64,000 nucleotides of DNA, from the NCBI GenBank assembly GCA_944472155.2, contig OX235279.1, forward strand, positions 119,590,110 through 119,654,109, in the 5' to 3' direction. The notes under the pieces are model-generated. The model made no database searches. It saw nothing but the letters and a program-made list of their open reading frames with translations, and was not told the DNA's origin. Position 1 is the first letter of the stretch. Every line of letters starts with the position of its first letter. The DNA is from Trichobilharzia szidati. Taxonomy: Eukaryota; Platyhelminthes; Trematoda; Strigeidida; Schistosomatidae. This document shows positions 50,601-59,529 of this stretch, in pieces. A program made the position numbers and the translations under genes.

Positions 50601-53600
50601 GTCTGACTGGACAATAATACTAACTAGTGTCATTCATCTAGTCCTTGGTGTAGAGTGAAATCTGTCAGTACAGTTTACAATGTGTCCACCATGCTAGGTG
50701 GCTCGCCATTACATTGCACTGTGAATTGTTGTTATTGGATGGTTCGAGATAGTCGGCAGAAAACCTTGAATCTAAGTTTCATGCTTGCTGGTATTCGTCA
50801 GCCAGGCGTATATGCACATCAATACTGCGTCAGAGTATGAAACAAATCGGTCGTAATCACTTGTAACAGAAGATAAGCAAACTAACAATTAGGGAAATAC
50901 TTAAAGTTTTCCTAGATGTGTGAACTATTCACCTCCATGAGGAAGAAATCAGTTTATGGATGAAATACTGGAATTGTTGGTTTTAATTATGCTGAAATTT
51001 AAACAAATATAATTTCTACAAACCAGCCGTTTTTAAATTTCACAGTTTTTCCTTCGATTGGTTACTACCAAGAAGAATATACTCTTTAAAAGGAATTGCT
51101 TCAGTATACGTTTTAGTTATGAAACAGTGCCCATCTATAGGACAATTAGAGATATAACTCAGGAACTTCAAACTATCAGGCTAACTTGTCAACCTTTCAG
51201 CCAACAGGTTGGAATCCGATTTCCCATGAATATAAGTCTTGATAATTTGCTATACAAAGCCACCACTATCCAGTACCATCAACGAATGGAAGTCTTCACA
51301 ACCAACGTGATGGATCCAACAAGTGACGATTTCTCCACAGGCAACTGCATCCTGTTGTCAGTCGTTAATGAGTGGTGGATTCATTTTCATGCTCTATAAA
51401 ACCAGTCAAACTCCTATTGACCAAACACTTAAAGATATTATTTGTTAACGAATTTAAGAAAACTTTAAACATTGCCTTAACAAATGAGAGAATTTGGGTT
51501 TTATCGAAGGAATGATAATTCACTTTGAGTACTCACATAATCACTGTCTCAAATATTTTGTGGTATGCTGGCTAGGAGTAAACGCATAAAACGAAAAGAG
51601 ATACTTTTTACTAATTGCTACACATGAGCAAGCGTGTGGATAATAATGCGAAAGAAATGGATGATATGTGGTAGAAAGGATATTATAAGGAGCTGCAGTG
51701 ATGTTTGGAATCACAAAGGTAATAGGGAATGAAGACAACATGTCAGTAGGAGTCTTCAAATACTGGTTATTTACCCAGATAAATCGTCACTATCTCCAGG
51801 TTTGATTTCATCACAGCTAATTCTTAGAAATTAACCGTGCTTAAGCTACTGTTGGCGACAGAGGGAGACGGTGATTTAGCGGGCAAAATACATTTCCTAG
51901 CCACCTCAGTCATTCAGGATCTACACATTTGTAAGGTGGTTTAATAATCTTACTTAATATTCAAATTCTGATCCCATCATTACTTATTGCCTTTCAGTTC
52001 AAACAGAACATACTTCTGTAGGGAATATTGTCAGTTCTGTAGGTATCTTGAGGTCATTTTATACTTGGTTTTGTGCTAACAAGACGGGTAAGACAGCGAG
52101 GGGGAAAGAGTTCAACTCACTACTCCTCATTATTTGATAACTTAACGAATTCGATACTGATTGGCATCTTTTACGTGCTCACATTTTCAAGCTAAATAAA
52201 ATAAATATTTTGCAACTTCCCAATCGATCCACTGGTCCTGAATTCTACATGTTTGACTGTGGTCAAAAGTGAAATTCAGTATGTGTACTTTTTCATAATT
52301 GGAGTACCTTAGCCGTATGCAATTGAATCTGAAGCAAGAATCTTAATGGTATTTACATTGAGGATCTAAACGAATAACGGTCGGTTGAAATGTGCAATCT
52401 ATAATTCGTTCCTTACAAGTTGGATCTGAGTCAGGGCATTTTGAATTAGTTGTACAAAACAGTTAACATATCAGTTGATAACCTTTATTTTACCTCGATA
52501 AAGTGAAGCGGGTGGAAATTTTGAAATACACTTACAACAATGAACCTGAAGTTTACGAAAATCGTTCAAAAAACTATTTACTTTTAGAAAGCAACTTACA
52601 TTTTAACATTTCATCGGTTGTTTTGGGGATAGAATTTAATCCATAGAGTTTGGTGAAAGACTTTTTGATATCAATAAACTGATAAAAATACGGGTATTCT
52701 GTTAAGGTGATTGATTTTACTGTGGTCTCTGGATGGAGTGACAAACGCAAGCCATACGGTCCATCCACCAGCAGAATGAAACTTCTTGGATTTTCGTCAC
52801 AATCCATTTTTGTTGTTGTTGTTGCTGCTGTCATCGTAGTCGTAGGAGATAACTGATCTGGAAAATGAGACTCTGAGTTTGTTTCTTGAGTCATCCAGCT
52901 CACTGAAGAGTGATCGTTCTTGAAGCAATACAGATTATTTTCTTCTATCCAATGGTCAAACTAATGTTGTAAGAAGGGCGAAATTTTATCTTAGTAAAAT
53001 TAACGAAAATTAACAGTTGAACCGCTTTATTAAGCAACACCTATCAAAAGATGAATGCGTTAATGTACATTAATTTGTCTATCATATGTATTGCCCAGTA
53101 AGACAGTATTATTAACTGGTTGACGATATAAACGTAGTTTGTTATTCACAAATGCAACAAATTTGTACTTCACAACTTCTAAACATGATTTATGTGGTTC
53201 TTATTAATCTTTCTGGTTCGTCGTATACGCAGTCGAATTTTCAATCATTCATACTGTATGTATTATCTGTTGATTGGGTGAACAAGAAGTGACCTCTGTT
53301 ACCCTAAGAACGGCAAGGATTAGTAAGGCTTTAATTTCAGAATGCAATTTAAACAAAGTTCTTCCAGTCTGTTTATAATGTAATGCCCTCACTGTCATCA
53401 GAGCTACTTTCTCGTACTGGCACATAGACTGTTTTCTGCCATATATCTTCTAATTTTCGTACATTTCGGCCAAATTATTCTTTCAATAAAGATAAAACCT
53501 TGAGTAATCTGTTATCCAAGTATTGTACATAACAAGTCGCCACTAGATAAATACACATCATTCATCTGCATGAATTAGGAACGTCATGATTATGCCACAT

Positions 53601-56597
53601 GAAAATATCATGACACATATAGGGTTCGTGCTTACCGCCAGATTATGCACACCAGTTTAAAGGCTACCGAGTGAAAATGAATATCTAACTGTCAGAGACT
53701 GTTAGCTATTTCAGCTGTGTGCGACCAGAGATAACTCATATAGTGGAATATATAAATTACGTTTACTTAACTGCCATTGGAATATAGCCAGTATCGTATT
53801 TTGAAATCTCATAATGCTTATCAGCTTCACGCCAACAAGTTGACGACATGATATAACTGTGTATTCTACCATGTTTCAGGGGTTTGAATTATTTGCAAAT
53901 CATTCTAATTACCTCTTATTCACCAAGTACTTACTTACGAAATAAGTCTTGAAAGACGTAATATATCAGCAGACTGGTTAAAAGAGAAATTTTACAAAGC
54001 ACTCAAATCACTATTACTATTCGTTCCTTTAGTTCCAAGTAGAACACAAGAATTCAGTGGTATATGTACATTTCACTTGGTTCTCACCCTCAACTATCTC
54101 CACAACTGCTTACTTGCTTTCATTTCCCGCCTAAATGAAACATTCAGATAAGCATTTTAAAAATTCATTGTTCACTTATTACTCTGACTAAATATATTTT
54201 AGAACAGTTAATTACCAGGAGGGAAGGTCACTGTCTAATGCCCTTCAAAGTCGACCAACAAGAGATATTCTGTGTACCACAGTCAGCCATGAACCAGTTA
54301 CAGTTTATTTAAGTGTCATTCTAATTTTTCTTTCAACTTACTTGCTTTAAGGCGGTTTCAAGTAGGGGAGAATCTGCCAGGATTTGATCGTTTACCCCAG
54401 TTACTGCAATACACTCGTCAGTTGGTTCTATCATTCTCATGTTGTAATTTCTTGCGTTGACAGTGGAATCCATTGTTACGTCAGTTGTTGTGATGTCATC
54501 ATGCTGAGCGGAGTTTTCGTGAGCTTCCAATTTGACATAAGGTCGTTTAGTCCTTGATGTACCAAAATCCTTAAAGTCATCATAGATAACTTGACATGGC
54601 TTGACAAACAGTTGAAATTCTGTTTCATTTTGCTAACAATCACCAAAAAAGTTTGAAGAAAATGTTATCTGATAAAAAATATAGACAAAATTACGCAACA
54701 CTTATGCTGGACACTTATTATACTTGGACCACTCTAACATACGAAACGATATCATACTGTACTGTTGGTGATATGCAGTAGAAATAGAAGGATACATATC
54801 ATACCATGCAAGATGATGTCTACGCTGAAATCCCACACAACTTGCTGCAAATATGTTCTTAGTGAAACTAGAAACGTGTCAGTAGTTCAAACTCGTGAGC
54901 AGTTTTCCCATGGTGAAGTGATGTGTTCCAGGGATTCCAGTGGTCAGTACTAATCAACTAATCAGATTGCAAGCAAACACTATTTCATTATCTGTACACG
55001 AAACCATATTTCTGTGGCAGTTAGTTAGTAGAAAAATCTATGCTCAGCTAATAACCAAATTATAGAAAGTGATTCTCATGAGGATAGCAAGATATTTACG
55101 CAGAATTCAGAAATTATTCAGACCAACAGGGTTAGCCGAAATATCCTCTCGGTGTCCTCTAAATTCTGTTCATTAGACTTAAAATGAAAAACGTATTAAC
55201 TTTACATCTTTTTGATGGGGTGGTATACGGAACCAATCGTTACAAACTTCTGGCCATTAATTATTTGGTCAAAAGTTTATATAGGATCCAGAAAAAGTCT
55301 TCATCGAGATGAGTTAGTTTCACAGTGAAAATGCAAAATCTCAAATGAGACTCAGTCAAGAGGATTAGCTTAATCCAGTCCAAAAATGTCAGAATTAATA
55401 TGTTCACTAGAAAGCTGATCAAGTCGATCACGTGTTTGAAGAAAGCTTATGGGAAAACGGTTATGAAAGCGCTTTGAACGAGATGGTATACGATTGTACG
55501 TATTATTTTTGTTAGTGTCCTAATTTTGTTGACTCGAGTTTTGCTCTAAAGTCTTCTGGAATGCACCAAGAAGTTTACAGAGAATTGGCATTATAAAAGG
55601 AGTGAGGTAACACTGAATCACTGAAAAAAAGGATGCCTAACGATACAAGACACGTTGCTGAGTTATTCTAACACACTGTATTATAAGCGAGCCCAAATTT
55701 GGATGCGTTTATTCTCAATGAATTTAAATAGTTTAGCAGCATGCCTTATACATTCAGTGCGAATAAAGGTAAGAAAGACTTATTATTTTTGTTCAAGTGT
55801 GATGACATCATATCATGAAGGCTAGATAACCGACAACGGTCGATTAAAAGGGACTTATCTAAGCGAAACATTTATTTTGCAATAAACAAACAGATGTGTA
55901 ATTTATGCGTGATACATTATTAAAGGCATGAACATCAACATTGAATCGACTACAAACACACAACAAAATCCAATATAGAGACAAAATGAAACGTGATACT
56001 GATCACTATTCAGTAATCAACTCAGATAACATCAATCATCAAAAACTCATTGTCAAAATTAAACAAACAAGCAATGTCTGAAACATGAACACAGAGTCGA
56101 ATTGTTTTTTTTTTTAATTTTAAAAAAGCAATTTCTCAAACACTTACATCAAATTGTTTTAAATTGTGGATTCTTGCAGTCAACAATATTATCGGATATT
56201 CATCAGAGCCTGTTTCATCGTGCTGTCTACCAGAGGTACAGATATCAAGAATCACTAAACAGTCTGGTTCATTCACTGGGTAACTGGTTGGTTGTGAAGA
56301 AGAATTAGGTGAAAAAGTATTCACTGATAAAGGAGAAGAGGAAAAAGAAGACAGTGTCTCTGTTGCTGCTTTTGTCGTCGTCAATGTTGAACTAGTTGGT
56401 TGTGAATAGGTGAATGGTGTAGAAATATGCCGCATATTCACTGTAGACGATCGACTTTCGTGTACAACAGGAAAAGCAGTTATCGGTATTTCACTGTTGT
56501 TGCTTAAAGCTTGAAATTTTTGTTTTGCATTGTATAATGAAGATATTGGCTGATTCGATCTATGACGGAGTTGGTCACTTGAATTTATTACTTCCAT
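20103..56597 (-). CDS. ESRP: ESRP/Fusilli-type epithelial splicing regulatory protein, whole gene in 11 coding exons
   Basis: Sequence-specific nuclear RNA-binding protein; animal ESRP/Fusilli proteins bind GU-rich motifs in introns and set epithelial splice choices. Coding exons (5' to 3'): 56597-56148, 54632-54342, 52960-52600, 49784-49449, 42228-42174, 40823-40537, 37916-37813, 27591-27382, 25428-24463, 22479-21942, 20620-20103. All introns read GT-AG and phases agree, giving 1371 codons. Order: low-complexity N-terminus, exonuclease-like N-domain (about 110-380), RRM1 (506-585), RRM2 (611-690), N/S/T-rich linker (700-980), RRM3 (982-1070), RRM-like motif (1311-1340). Vertebrate ESRP1 has about 680 residues, so this protein is much longer, mostly in linkers. 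An in-frame TGA lies 9 bases upstream of the ATG. Transcript structure was not tested. Confidence 0.92.
20621..21941 (-). other. ESRP-like intron 10
   Basis: 1321 bases between exons 10 and 11. AT-rich, no ORF of interest and no repeat that I recognise. Confidence 0.8.
21942..22479 (-). CDS. ESRP: ESRP-like exon 10: rest of RRM3 and C-terminal linker (residues 1021-1199)
   Basis: The acceptor is CATTTTTTAG. It begins with the RRM3 RNP1, [11 protein letters not shown], and continues to the end of the domain ([11 protein letters not shown]). A Ser/Thr/Asn-rich region and a Pro-rich patch ([10 protein letters not shown]) follow. Two donors four bases apart are possible (GTAGGT and GTGGGT). Only the first keeps the next exon open, so I chose it. 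Confidence 0.9.
22480..24462 (-). other. ESRP-like intron 9
   Basis: 1983 bases splitting RRM3. A less AT-rich patch at about 23090-23390 contains a 62-codon minus-strand frame and a CACGTGG sequence. It may be an old repeat, but I cannot name it. The rest is plain AT-rich sequence. Confidence 0.75.
24463..25428 (-). CDS. ESRP: ESRP-like exon 9: long linker and start of RRM3 (residues 699-1020)
   Basis: The acceptor is TTTTTATAG and the donor GTAAGAA; 966 bases, phase 0 at both ends. About 280 residues rich in Asn, Ser, Thr and Leu (including an N/S run) precede the RRM3 strand FVRVCGMPV and the helix ITDILVFL, ending [10 protein letters not shown]. Vertebrate ESRP has only a few dozen residues between RRM2 and RRM3. 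Confidence 0.93.
25429..27381 (-). other. ESRP-like intron 8
   Basis: 1953 bases. Its part nearest exon 8 is occupied by the inverted-repeat element at 26851-27360. A short TA run lies at about 26671-26684. No coding sequence seen. Confidence 0.8.
26851..27360. mobile_element. foldback/MITE-like element with ~105-bp inverted arms
   Basis: The left arm (26851-26955) and right arm (27254-27360) are inverted copies of each other, sharing for example TTTGAACCATCTATCCTAGA in opposite orientation. About 300 bp of non-coding sequence lie between. The shape fits a MITE or a short foldback element. The family is unknown to me. Confidence 0.75.
27382..27591 (-). CDS. ESRP: ESRP-like exon 8: core of RRM2 (residues 629-698)
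   Basis: The acceptor is TTCACCCATAG and the donor GTAAACA; 210 bases, phase 0 at both ends. It encodes [20 protein letters not shown] (RNP1 included) and [16 protein letters not shown], matching ESRP RRM2. Because the exon is symmetrical, skipping would delete the RRM2 core without a frameshift. An inverted-repeat element ends about 20 bases beyond the donor. Confidence 0.95.
30536..30580. repeat. GTTT/GATT tetranucleotide microsatellite
   Basis: GTTT units followed by GATT units in intron 7 of the ESRP-like gene. Confidence 0.85.
30910..31030 (-). repeat. dispersed SINE-like repeat copy
   Basis: On the minus strand it contains AATCAGGGAGCACTGGACAA followed by a GGGTTCAC-like segment. It is related to the copies at 39055-39190 and 60335-60415, which share the GGGAGCACTGG or AGTACTGGACAGCTGTTTCG core. 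The segment resembles a pol III type B box, so a SINE origin is possible. Confidence 0.5.
31969..31986. repeat. TA microsatellite
   Basis: A short uninterrupted (TA)n run in intron 7, about 90 bases after a run of ten G (31869-31878). Confidence 0.9.
32380..34125 (+). mobile_element. Penelope-like element, decayed, with inverted ends
   Basis: A left flank at 32380-32573 recurs inverted at 33890-34125; the left copy lacks about 40 bp. Between them on the plus strand are RT-like pieces (a PMLADIF-type segment near 32585-32615, then [13 protein letters not shown] near 32665-32705), several stops, and a GIY-YIG-type endonuclease piece. The inverted repeat at both ends is characteristic of PLE copies. 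The family is PLE; Perere-10-like elements are the schistosome representatives I know of. Confidence 0.82.
33155..33511 (+). pseudogene. Penelope-like GIY-YIG endonuclease fragment
   Basis: A 118-codon open stretch carries [20 protein letters not shown], a GIY-YIG nuclease motif with the following Arg, then VPVWLS and a HLVDSEHH segment as in PLE C-terminal domains. The RT part upstream is in other frames and full of stops, so the gene is dead. It lies antisense to the ESRP-like gene. Confidence 0.85.
34760..34905. repeat. short inverted repeat, potential hairpin
   Basis: GGTGAGTGGCTAGTGCAAAA near 34765-34785 pairs with TTTTGTACTAGCCACTCACC near 34876-34898 with one mismatch. About 90 bases separate the arms. 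Origin unknown. Confidence 0.6.
35050..35275 (+). repeat. Sm-alpha-type SINE-like retroposon
   Basis: The stretch from about 35050 (GACCAGCGGTGGGATCCAGG) to the end of the hammerhead domain resembles the schistosome Sm-alpha family, a short pol III-type retroposon whose transcript contains a hammerhead ribozyme. It is a single diverged copy on the plus strand, antisense to the host gene. I recognised it from the hammerhead region and the GGGACTCGTTAA and CCCCAGTGGTTGA segments. Confidence 0.75.
35206..35266 (+). ncRNA. hammerhead ribozyme domain, degenerate
   Basis: Stem I (ATCCAG with CTGGAT), stem II (GTTCC-GAAT-GGGAC, one G-U pair) and the CGAAA core strand are all present. The CUGANGA core box reads ATGACGA, so the invariant first C is A, and the base before the expected cleavage point is G (ATG) rather than A, C or U. 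Both changes should abolish self-cleavage, so I read this as a fossil ribozyme. Confidence 0.75.
35981..36136. repeat. long hairpin, two ~66-bp inverted arms
   Basis: Left arm 35981-36046 and right arm 36068-36136 are inverted copies sharing AGAATATTCTTCTCAGTAATT and the neighbouring TTCAGG. The spacer is only about 21 bases. The arm resembles the outer edge of the PLE at 32341-32400 (TTCTTCAGGTTCTACAGTTATA), so it may be a PLE end-to-end remnant. Confidence 0.75.
37813..37916 (-). CDS. ESRP: ESRP-like exon 7: start of RRM2 (residues 594-628)
   Basis: The acceptor is TTTAACAG and the donor GTAAGTT. Two bases complete a Gly codon with exon 6. It contains a short helix ([10 protein letters not shown]) and the RRM2 first strand [10 protein letters not shown]. 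The exon ends in the first helix of RRM2, so RRM2 is split by the 10.2-kb intron. Confidence 0.95.
39055..39275 (+). repeat. dispersed SINE-like repeat copy
   Basis: It contains AGTACTGGACAGCTGTTTCG and GGACCTTCGGGTTCGTGG, related to the copies at 30910-31030 and 60335-60415. A tail at 39205-39270 (AAATCAAATCCCCGCAAA) also recurs near 34664-34697. A pol III B-box-like GGGTTCG is visible. Confidence 0.5.
39540..40240 (+). pseudogene. Penelope-like reverse transcriptase fragment
   Basis: On the plus strand the translation contains [23 protein letters not shown], then [14 protein letters not shown] and NKYPLKF, and after a stop [21 protein letters not shown]. This order matches the RT thumb and the linker before the GIY-YIG domain of PLE proteins. 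Several stops and frame changes show that it is dead. It is antisense to the ESRP-like gene. Confidence 0.75.
40537..40823 (-). CDS. ESRP: ESRP-like exon 6: RRM1 (residues 499-593)
   Basis: The acceptor is AACATAG and the donor GTAAGAG. The exon encodes the entire first RRM: RNP2 [11 protein letters not shown] (508-518), [14 protein letters not shown]1 [10 protein letters not shown] (547-556), and [17 protein letters not shown]. This is the most conserved part of the protein and the main basis for the ESRP assignment; the GLPW form is typical of ESRP and hnRNP F/H quasi-RRMs. Confidence 0.97.
40824..42173 (-). other. ESRP-like intron 5
   Basis: 1350 bases between exons 5 and 6. AT-rich, with short ORFs only (for example 41553-41750 plus). 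No repeat recognised. Confidence 0.75.
42174..42228 (-). CDS. ESRP: ESRP-like exon 5, 55-bp microexon-like (residues 480-498)
   Basis: The acceptor is TTTCTCTACAG and the donor GTAAGAT. The 55 bases are two plus 17 codons plus two, which fits exactly between exons 4 and 6. It encodes [17 protein letters not shown], the short linker before RRM1 (compare RVNYKF in vertebrate ESRP1). It is preceded by the largest intron but one, which holds the full-length RTE element. Confidence 0.85.
42682..43647 (+). pseudogene. RTE AP endonuclease domain (5' part of a frameshifted ORF)
   Basis: 321 codons, the start being the first usable codon. From about residue 67 the endonuclease motifs follow in order: [53 protein letters not shown] and the final catalytic SDHYLV. 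All expected catalytic residues are present, so the domain itself looks intact. The frame leaves the RT frame near 43605-43612 by a one-base change; the RT continues in the +1 frame from 43613. Confidence 0.93.
43613..45703 (+). pseudogene. RTE reverse transcriptase domain (3' part of a frameshifted ORF)
   Basis: 696 codons without a stop. The start is only the overlap with the endonuclease frame. Fingers: [18 protein letters not shown] and [10 protein letters not shown]. Palm: [13 protein letters not shown] and the FADD box in [14 protein letters not shown]. Then a conserved C-terminal [16 protein letters not shown]. After about 45645 the frame departs from the conserved C-terminal tail, which continues in another frame to stops at about 45823-45831. 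The same departure occurs in the copy at 13688-15159. Confidence 0.93.
46615..46650. repeat. TA then GA microsatellite
   Basis: A (TA)n run at 46615-46633 is followed at once by (GA)n to 46650 and a short G run. Confidence 0.9.
48241..48258. repeat. GT microsatellite
   Basis: A short (GT)n run in intron 4 of the ESRP-like gene. Confidence 0.85.
48511..49112. mobile_element. foldback element with GGTTAG-like interior
   Basis: A left arm at 48511-48580 (AAGCACCATAGG to CACCAATGACC) is repeated inverted at 49030-49112, at moderate identity. Between them, 48680-48845 is rich in TTAGG, GGTTAG and AAGATTAGGG words, a degenerate telomere-like minisatellite. No coding potential. Family unknown. Confidence 0.6.
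49449..49784 (-). CDS. ESRP: ESRP-like exon 4 (residues 368-479)
   Basis: The acceptor is ACCTTATAG. The first two bases complete a Tyr codon with exon 3. The region starting [11 protein letters not shown] and ending [10 protein letters not shown] corresponds to the conserved helices (MTEYL and ILAMI) just before RRM1. The donor is GTTAGTT, less typical than the others. A Ser/Gln-rich insert of about 60 residues separates the helices. Confidence 0.88.
49785..52599 (-). other. ESRP-like intron 3
   Basis: 2815 bases. A patch at about 50620-50840 is less AT-rich and may be an old repeat. A 113-codon plus-strand frame at 51058-51399 has no recognisable domain. No exon is needed between exons 3 and 4. 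Confidence 0.7.
52600..52960 (-). CDS. ESRP: ESRP-like exon 3 (residues 248-367)
   Basis: The acceptor is ACATTAG and the donor GTAAGTT; it ends one base into a codon. FDHWIEENN continues the helix begun in exon 2. [19 protein letters not shown] and [12 protein letters not shown] match the conserved TDGQLHVRQILHPE and FYSFFDL region of vertebrate ESRP. A Thr-rich low-complexity insert of about 40 residues precedes it. Confidence 0.9.
52961..54341 (-). other. ESRP-like intron 2
   Basis: 1381 bases, AT-rich; nothing recognised. Confidence 0.75.
54342..54632 (-). CDS. ESRP: ESRP-like exon 2 (residues 151-247)
   Basis: The acceptor ends TTGTTAG and the donor is GTAAGTT; the exon is 291 bases, phase 0 at both ends. 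It continues the N-terminal domain ([15 protein letters not shown]) and ends with LLETALKQ, which aligns with the conserved helix before RRM1 in ESRP proteins. A Thr/Asp/Asn-rich insert lies in the middle. Confidence 0.9.
54633..56147 (-). other. ESRP-like intron 1
   Basis: 1515 bases, AT-rich, with a T/A-rich run next to exon 1 (56105-56125). Nothing else recognised. Confidence 0.75.
56148..56597 (-). CDS. ESRP: ESRP-like exon 1 (residues 1-150)
   Basis: It starts at ATG 56597-56595, with an in-frame TGA three codons upstream, so no earlier start exists in this exon. About 110 residues are Ser/Thr/Pro/Asn-rich and unlike vertebrate ESRP. The last 40 ([10 protein letters not shown] to [10 protein letters not shown]) match the start of the N-terminal exonuclease-like domain. 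The donor is GTAAGTG in phase 0. A non-coding exon further upstream cannot be excluded. Confidence 0.85.
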
Positions 56598-57060
56598 GCT
56601 ATTTCAGTTGAAATATTAAAGTCAAACTATGGTATGCTATTTATGCAGGAAATTAATGATAATTGAAAGAAATATAATTGCCCTAACCATGACCAATTAC
56701 AAATCATTATGGGACATTTGTGTATATCTGTGTAAAGTGAGTGTGTCAATGAGTGTTCCTGGAGTGCTTATAATACTCCTTGAGCATGTGTATATAGGTG
56801 TGTGTTTGCGTGTGTACGTCTACCATTGTGCTCAAGTATGATTTTCTATGCACTGTATGTACTCTGTGTGTGTGTGTGTATTTGCTTTTAGAGAAATAAA
56901 AGCAGTAGTAGTCGTAATAATGGTCAATAGACTTTAAACACAAATTTCGGATTATTAACATGTAGAACGGAAGTGGACAGTTATAGTTTGTTATTGTCAA
57001 TTGGTTGGCTCTACGTCCAATTTAAAATGAAATGGTCATAGAAGACTTCACACACACATT

Positions 57061-57094
<34 letters not shown>

Positions 57095-58790
57095 AATGTG
57101 TGTATATATATATATAATTCTGTAGTATGCTTGAGACTACAAATAACATTTATATAGCTTGTTATACACATTGTGAATGACCGTATATAATTGAACATAA
57201 TCTACGCAGCAGGCAAATATATGAATACTAGTTGGGCGACGCATTTATTATTGACTGTTTTTCAGTTTAAATGTGCTACGCTTTGAATTTGCAAAAGGAC
57301 TCAATCTATATCTAACTGAAAAGATTATTATTATTATTGGAAAGTGTTTATTATTATTAAAATCAGCAATAATAATAATCCATTTAAGTGATCATTTATG
57401 AGAGTGTAAGGATAAGGAAAAAAGAATGAAAGAAAGACATATTCCTAGAAATATACACATATAACTGACCTTAGAATGAAAACTACTAACACTATTTCCC
57501 ATTCGGAAAATGAATCCCACAGTAGAAACAAATATCATTACTGAAGTAGTTAATTTAACAATTAATTCATTTGAAACTGTGGAAAAGTATTCTTATAGTT
57601 CAAAACGTAGAGGCTGTTATCTTTCGAAGAGGCGTGGAGCAAAGTGCAAGTAATAACTTAAAGCTTCCACTATGAGTTGATTCTCATAAGTAATTCAAAC
57701 TAGCGCGCTACATAGTGAAGTGAATTTCTAGTTTCTTTGATGAATAAATTTCATTCAGTCTACAAGTAAAGTTTGCTAGTAGGCCTGAAAGGTTAAGGAA
57801 GTCTTGGAAAGCCTTACAAAAATATTAGAAGCCATTAAAACTATTGACAGTCAGATCACCAATAGCCCTAATTCCAGCACATATATTTTATGACAAGTTG
57901 AGAACGTCTGACTCTTGGATGGTGGAATTCTTCACCTAATCTACGGTAAAGACATGTGGTTGGCAAATATGGACTGTAAAAATCTGACCATATCCAGGAT
58001 TCCCTGACACGGGCAAACTAAGTAATAACTGGAATCCAGCTCACCTTCAAAAAAGAAAATGTGAATCATCTACATTAAACTACGAAACAAAACGAGAACA
58101 GAAGGATTGCAGATATTGAATTCTATAAAATCCACCACATTCTGCCAACAGCTTCAAATAAGGATGACATTACCTGACATCAATTAAGTCGGGTTTAGTT
58201 AAATGTTCAAGTAATGGAAGCAAGAGTCCAAATGCAGATTTAGTGAATTCAAAAACTAAAATCGAACATATTGCTGGGATATTGCTACTGTTAAACACAA
58301 ACTGGGTTTTATGCGGAAATTTCCAAAATATCATAGGTAAAGTAGGAGTAGCAATATGCTTATTGGTCGTAAAATTGCTACTAAGGTATTTGAAGTCTTC
58401 ATGTCAGGGTTATTTTAGCGAAAGATATCTGAAAACTTATGCCGGATTGTTTATGAAACTGGCGGAATTTATCGGCTGAGGGATCTGATTAACTTAATTG
58501 GACGAAACAATTTAATCTACTAAATTTACTGTCAGGCCATTTAAATAAAGTAGCCTAGTCAGTTGGAGCATAGGAGTTTAGCTCAATTTAGAATAACAAA
58601 CCTTCCTAGGATGTATAATCTAGAACAAATCTCTGCCACTGCTATGAATGTGTGGACATACAGTCACACCATAAGTTGAGATGGAGTAACAGTATATAAA
58701 AGTTTTACAGTTAGGTAGAGAAAGAGAGGCAGGAATTAATTACCAAGGCTTCGTCTGTCATATCAACACATAGCATATGTACACACAAAA
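56598..58790. other. upstream region of the ESRP-like gene
   Basis: It should contain the 5' untranslated region and promoter of the ESRP-like gene, but I could not fix either. It holds TG-rich microsatellite (about 56866-56880), a TA palindrome (57048-57116) and a small ATT/AAT inverted repeat at about 57324-57382. Only short, featureless ORFs otherwise. Confidence 0.6.
57048..57116. repeat. palindrome around a TA microsatellite
   Basis: ACACACATTTACATAT and ATATGTAAATGTGTGT flank about 30 bases of (TA)n as an inverted repeat, followed by another short TA run. It could extrude as a cruciform. Confidence 0.85.
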
Positions 58791-58873
58791 TGGCTTTCAT
58801 TATGGGTAAAATTTATTTTGATAAAGTCTCACAGTGTTGTACAGTAATATTGACTCATGACGTTTCCAGCACA

Positions 58874-58876
<3 letters not shown>

Positions 58877-58918
<42 letters not shown>
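58877..58918. repeat. TA microsatellite
   Basis: An uninterrupted (TA)n run of about 42 bases between the left arm and the coding remnant of the PLE copy. Confidence 0.95.
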
Positions 58919-58921
<3 letters not shown>

Positions 58922-58937
58922 TAACAGGAGGGGACAT

Positions 58938-59291
58938 GTGAGACCCTATGTAGGAATTAGACTGGTATTTAAACCTACAAACTCACTCAGGGACAAGCTC
59001 TGTAGGCTAAAGGACCCAGTTGACCCAATTAGACAAAATAATATAATTTACAAAATACCTTGTAATGACTGTGAGGTCAACTACATAGGTCAAACTAGTA
59101 GGTCAGGGTTAGTCAGATTGTCGGAACATCAGAATTTAGCGAAGGTTAGAATGGTTGACCTTGTGAAGACAAGTAATTTAGAAAGAAGCTCAGCGATTGA
59201 ACTGTATGCATTAACACACAACCACACAATAGGATGGGAGAGGCTTAAAATTCCAAGAAGTAATATGGGTAGGTGGAGAGAGAGAGGCTGA
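58938..59291 (+). pseudogene. Penelope-like C-terminal fragment with GIY-YIG nuclease
   Basis: 117 open codons: a linker (RLVFKPTNSLRDKLCRLKDP) and then YKIPCNDCEVNYIGQTSRS followed by RLSEHQ, which is the zinc-finger-like cysteine pair and GIY-YIG core of PLE endonucleases. The RT part is missing upstream. It differs clearly from the copies at 33 kb and 62 kb, so it belongs to another PLE family. Confidence 0.82.
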
Positions 59292-59529
59292 TTGCTGAAT
59301 CCTTGTTCATCGAGTCTACACCCAGCATGTTCAATAGGAATGTCTCATCACTCATGCCGAAAATATGGAAAATACTACTACCAATCAAATCAAGTGATGA
59401 AAAATAATGGAATTATGTTGTGTTAATTGATATGATTATGAGCAATAAATTGTGCTCGAAACGTCATCAGTAAATATTACTGTTTAACACTTTGTGACCT
59501 TATAAAAATAAATTTGACCCATAATGGAA

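Larger units (their letters stand above)
58795..59529 (+). mobile_element. Penelope-like element copy with inverted ends
   Basis: Left arm 58795-58880 and right arm 59444-59529 are inverted copies at roughly 85% identity by eye, both holding AATTGTGCT, GAAACGTCAT and AATATTACTGT. A (TA)n run (58877-58918) follows the left arm. Between them the plus strand encodes a PLE C-terminal region. It looks like a 5'-truncated PLE with the terminal inverted copy typical of the group. Confidence 0.78.

Noticed and set aside
51058..51399. 113-codon plus-strand ORF in intron 3
   Set aside because: No domain, no start or splice context, and A/T-biased composition.
59444..59480. Hammerhead-like GAAACGTC word in the PLE arm
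   Set aside because: I could not find a matching CUGANGA core box and stem II on the correct strand, so it is not listed as a ribozyme.
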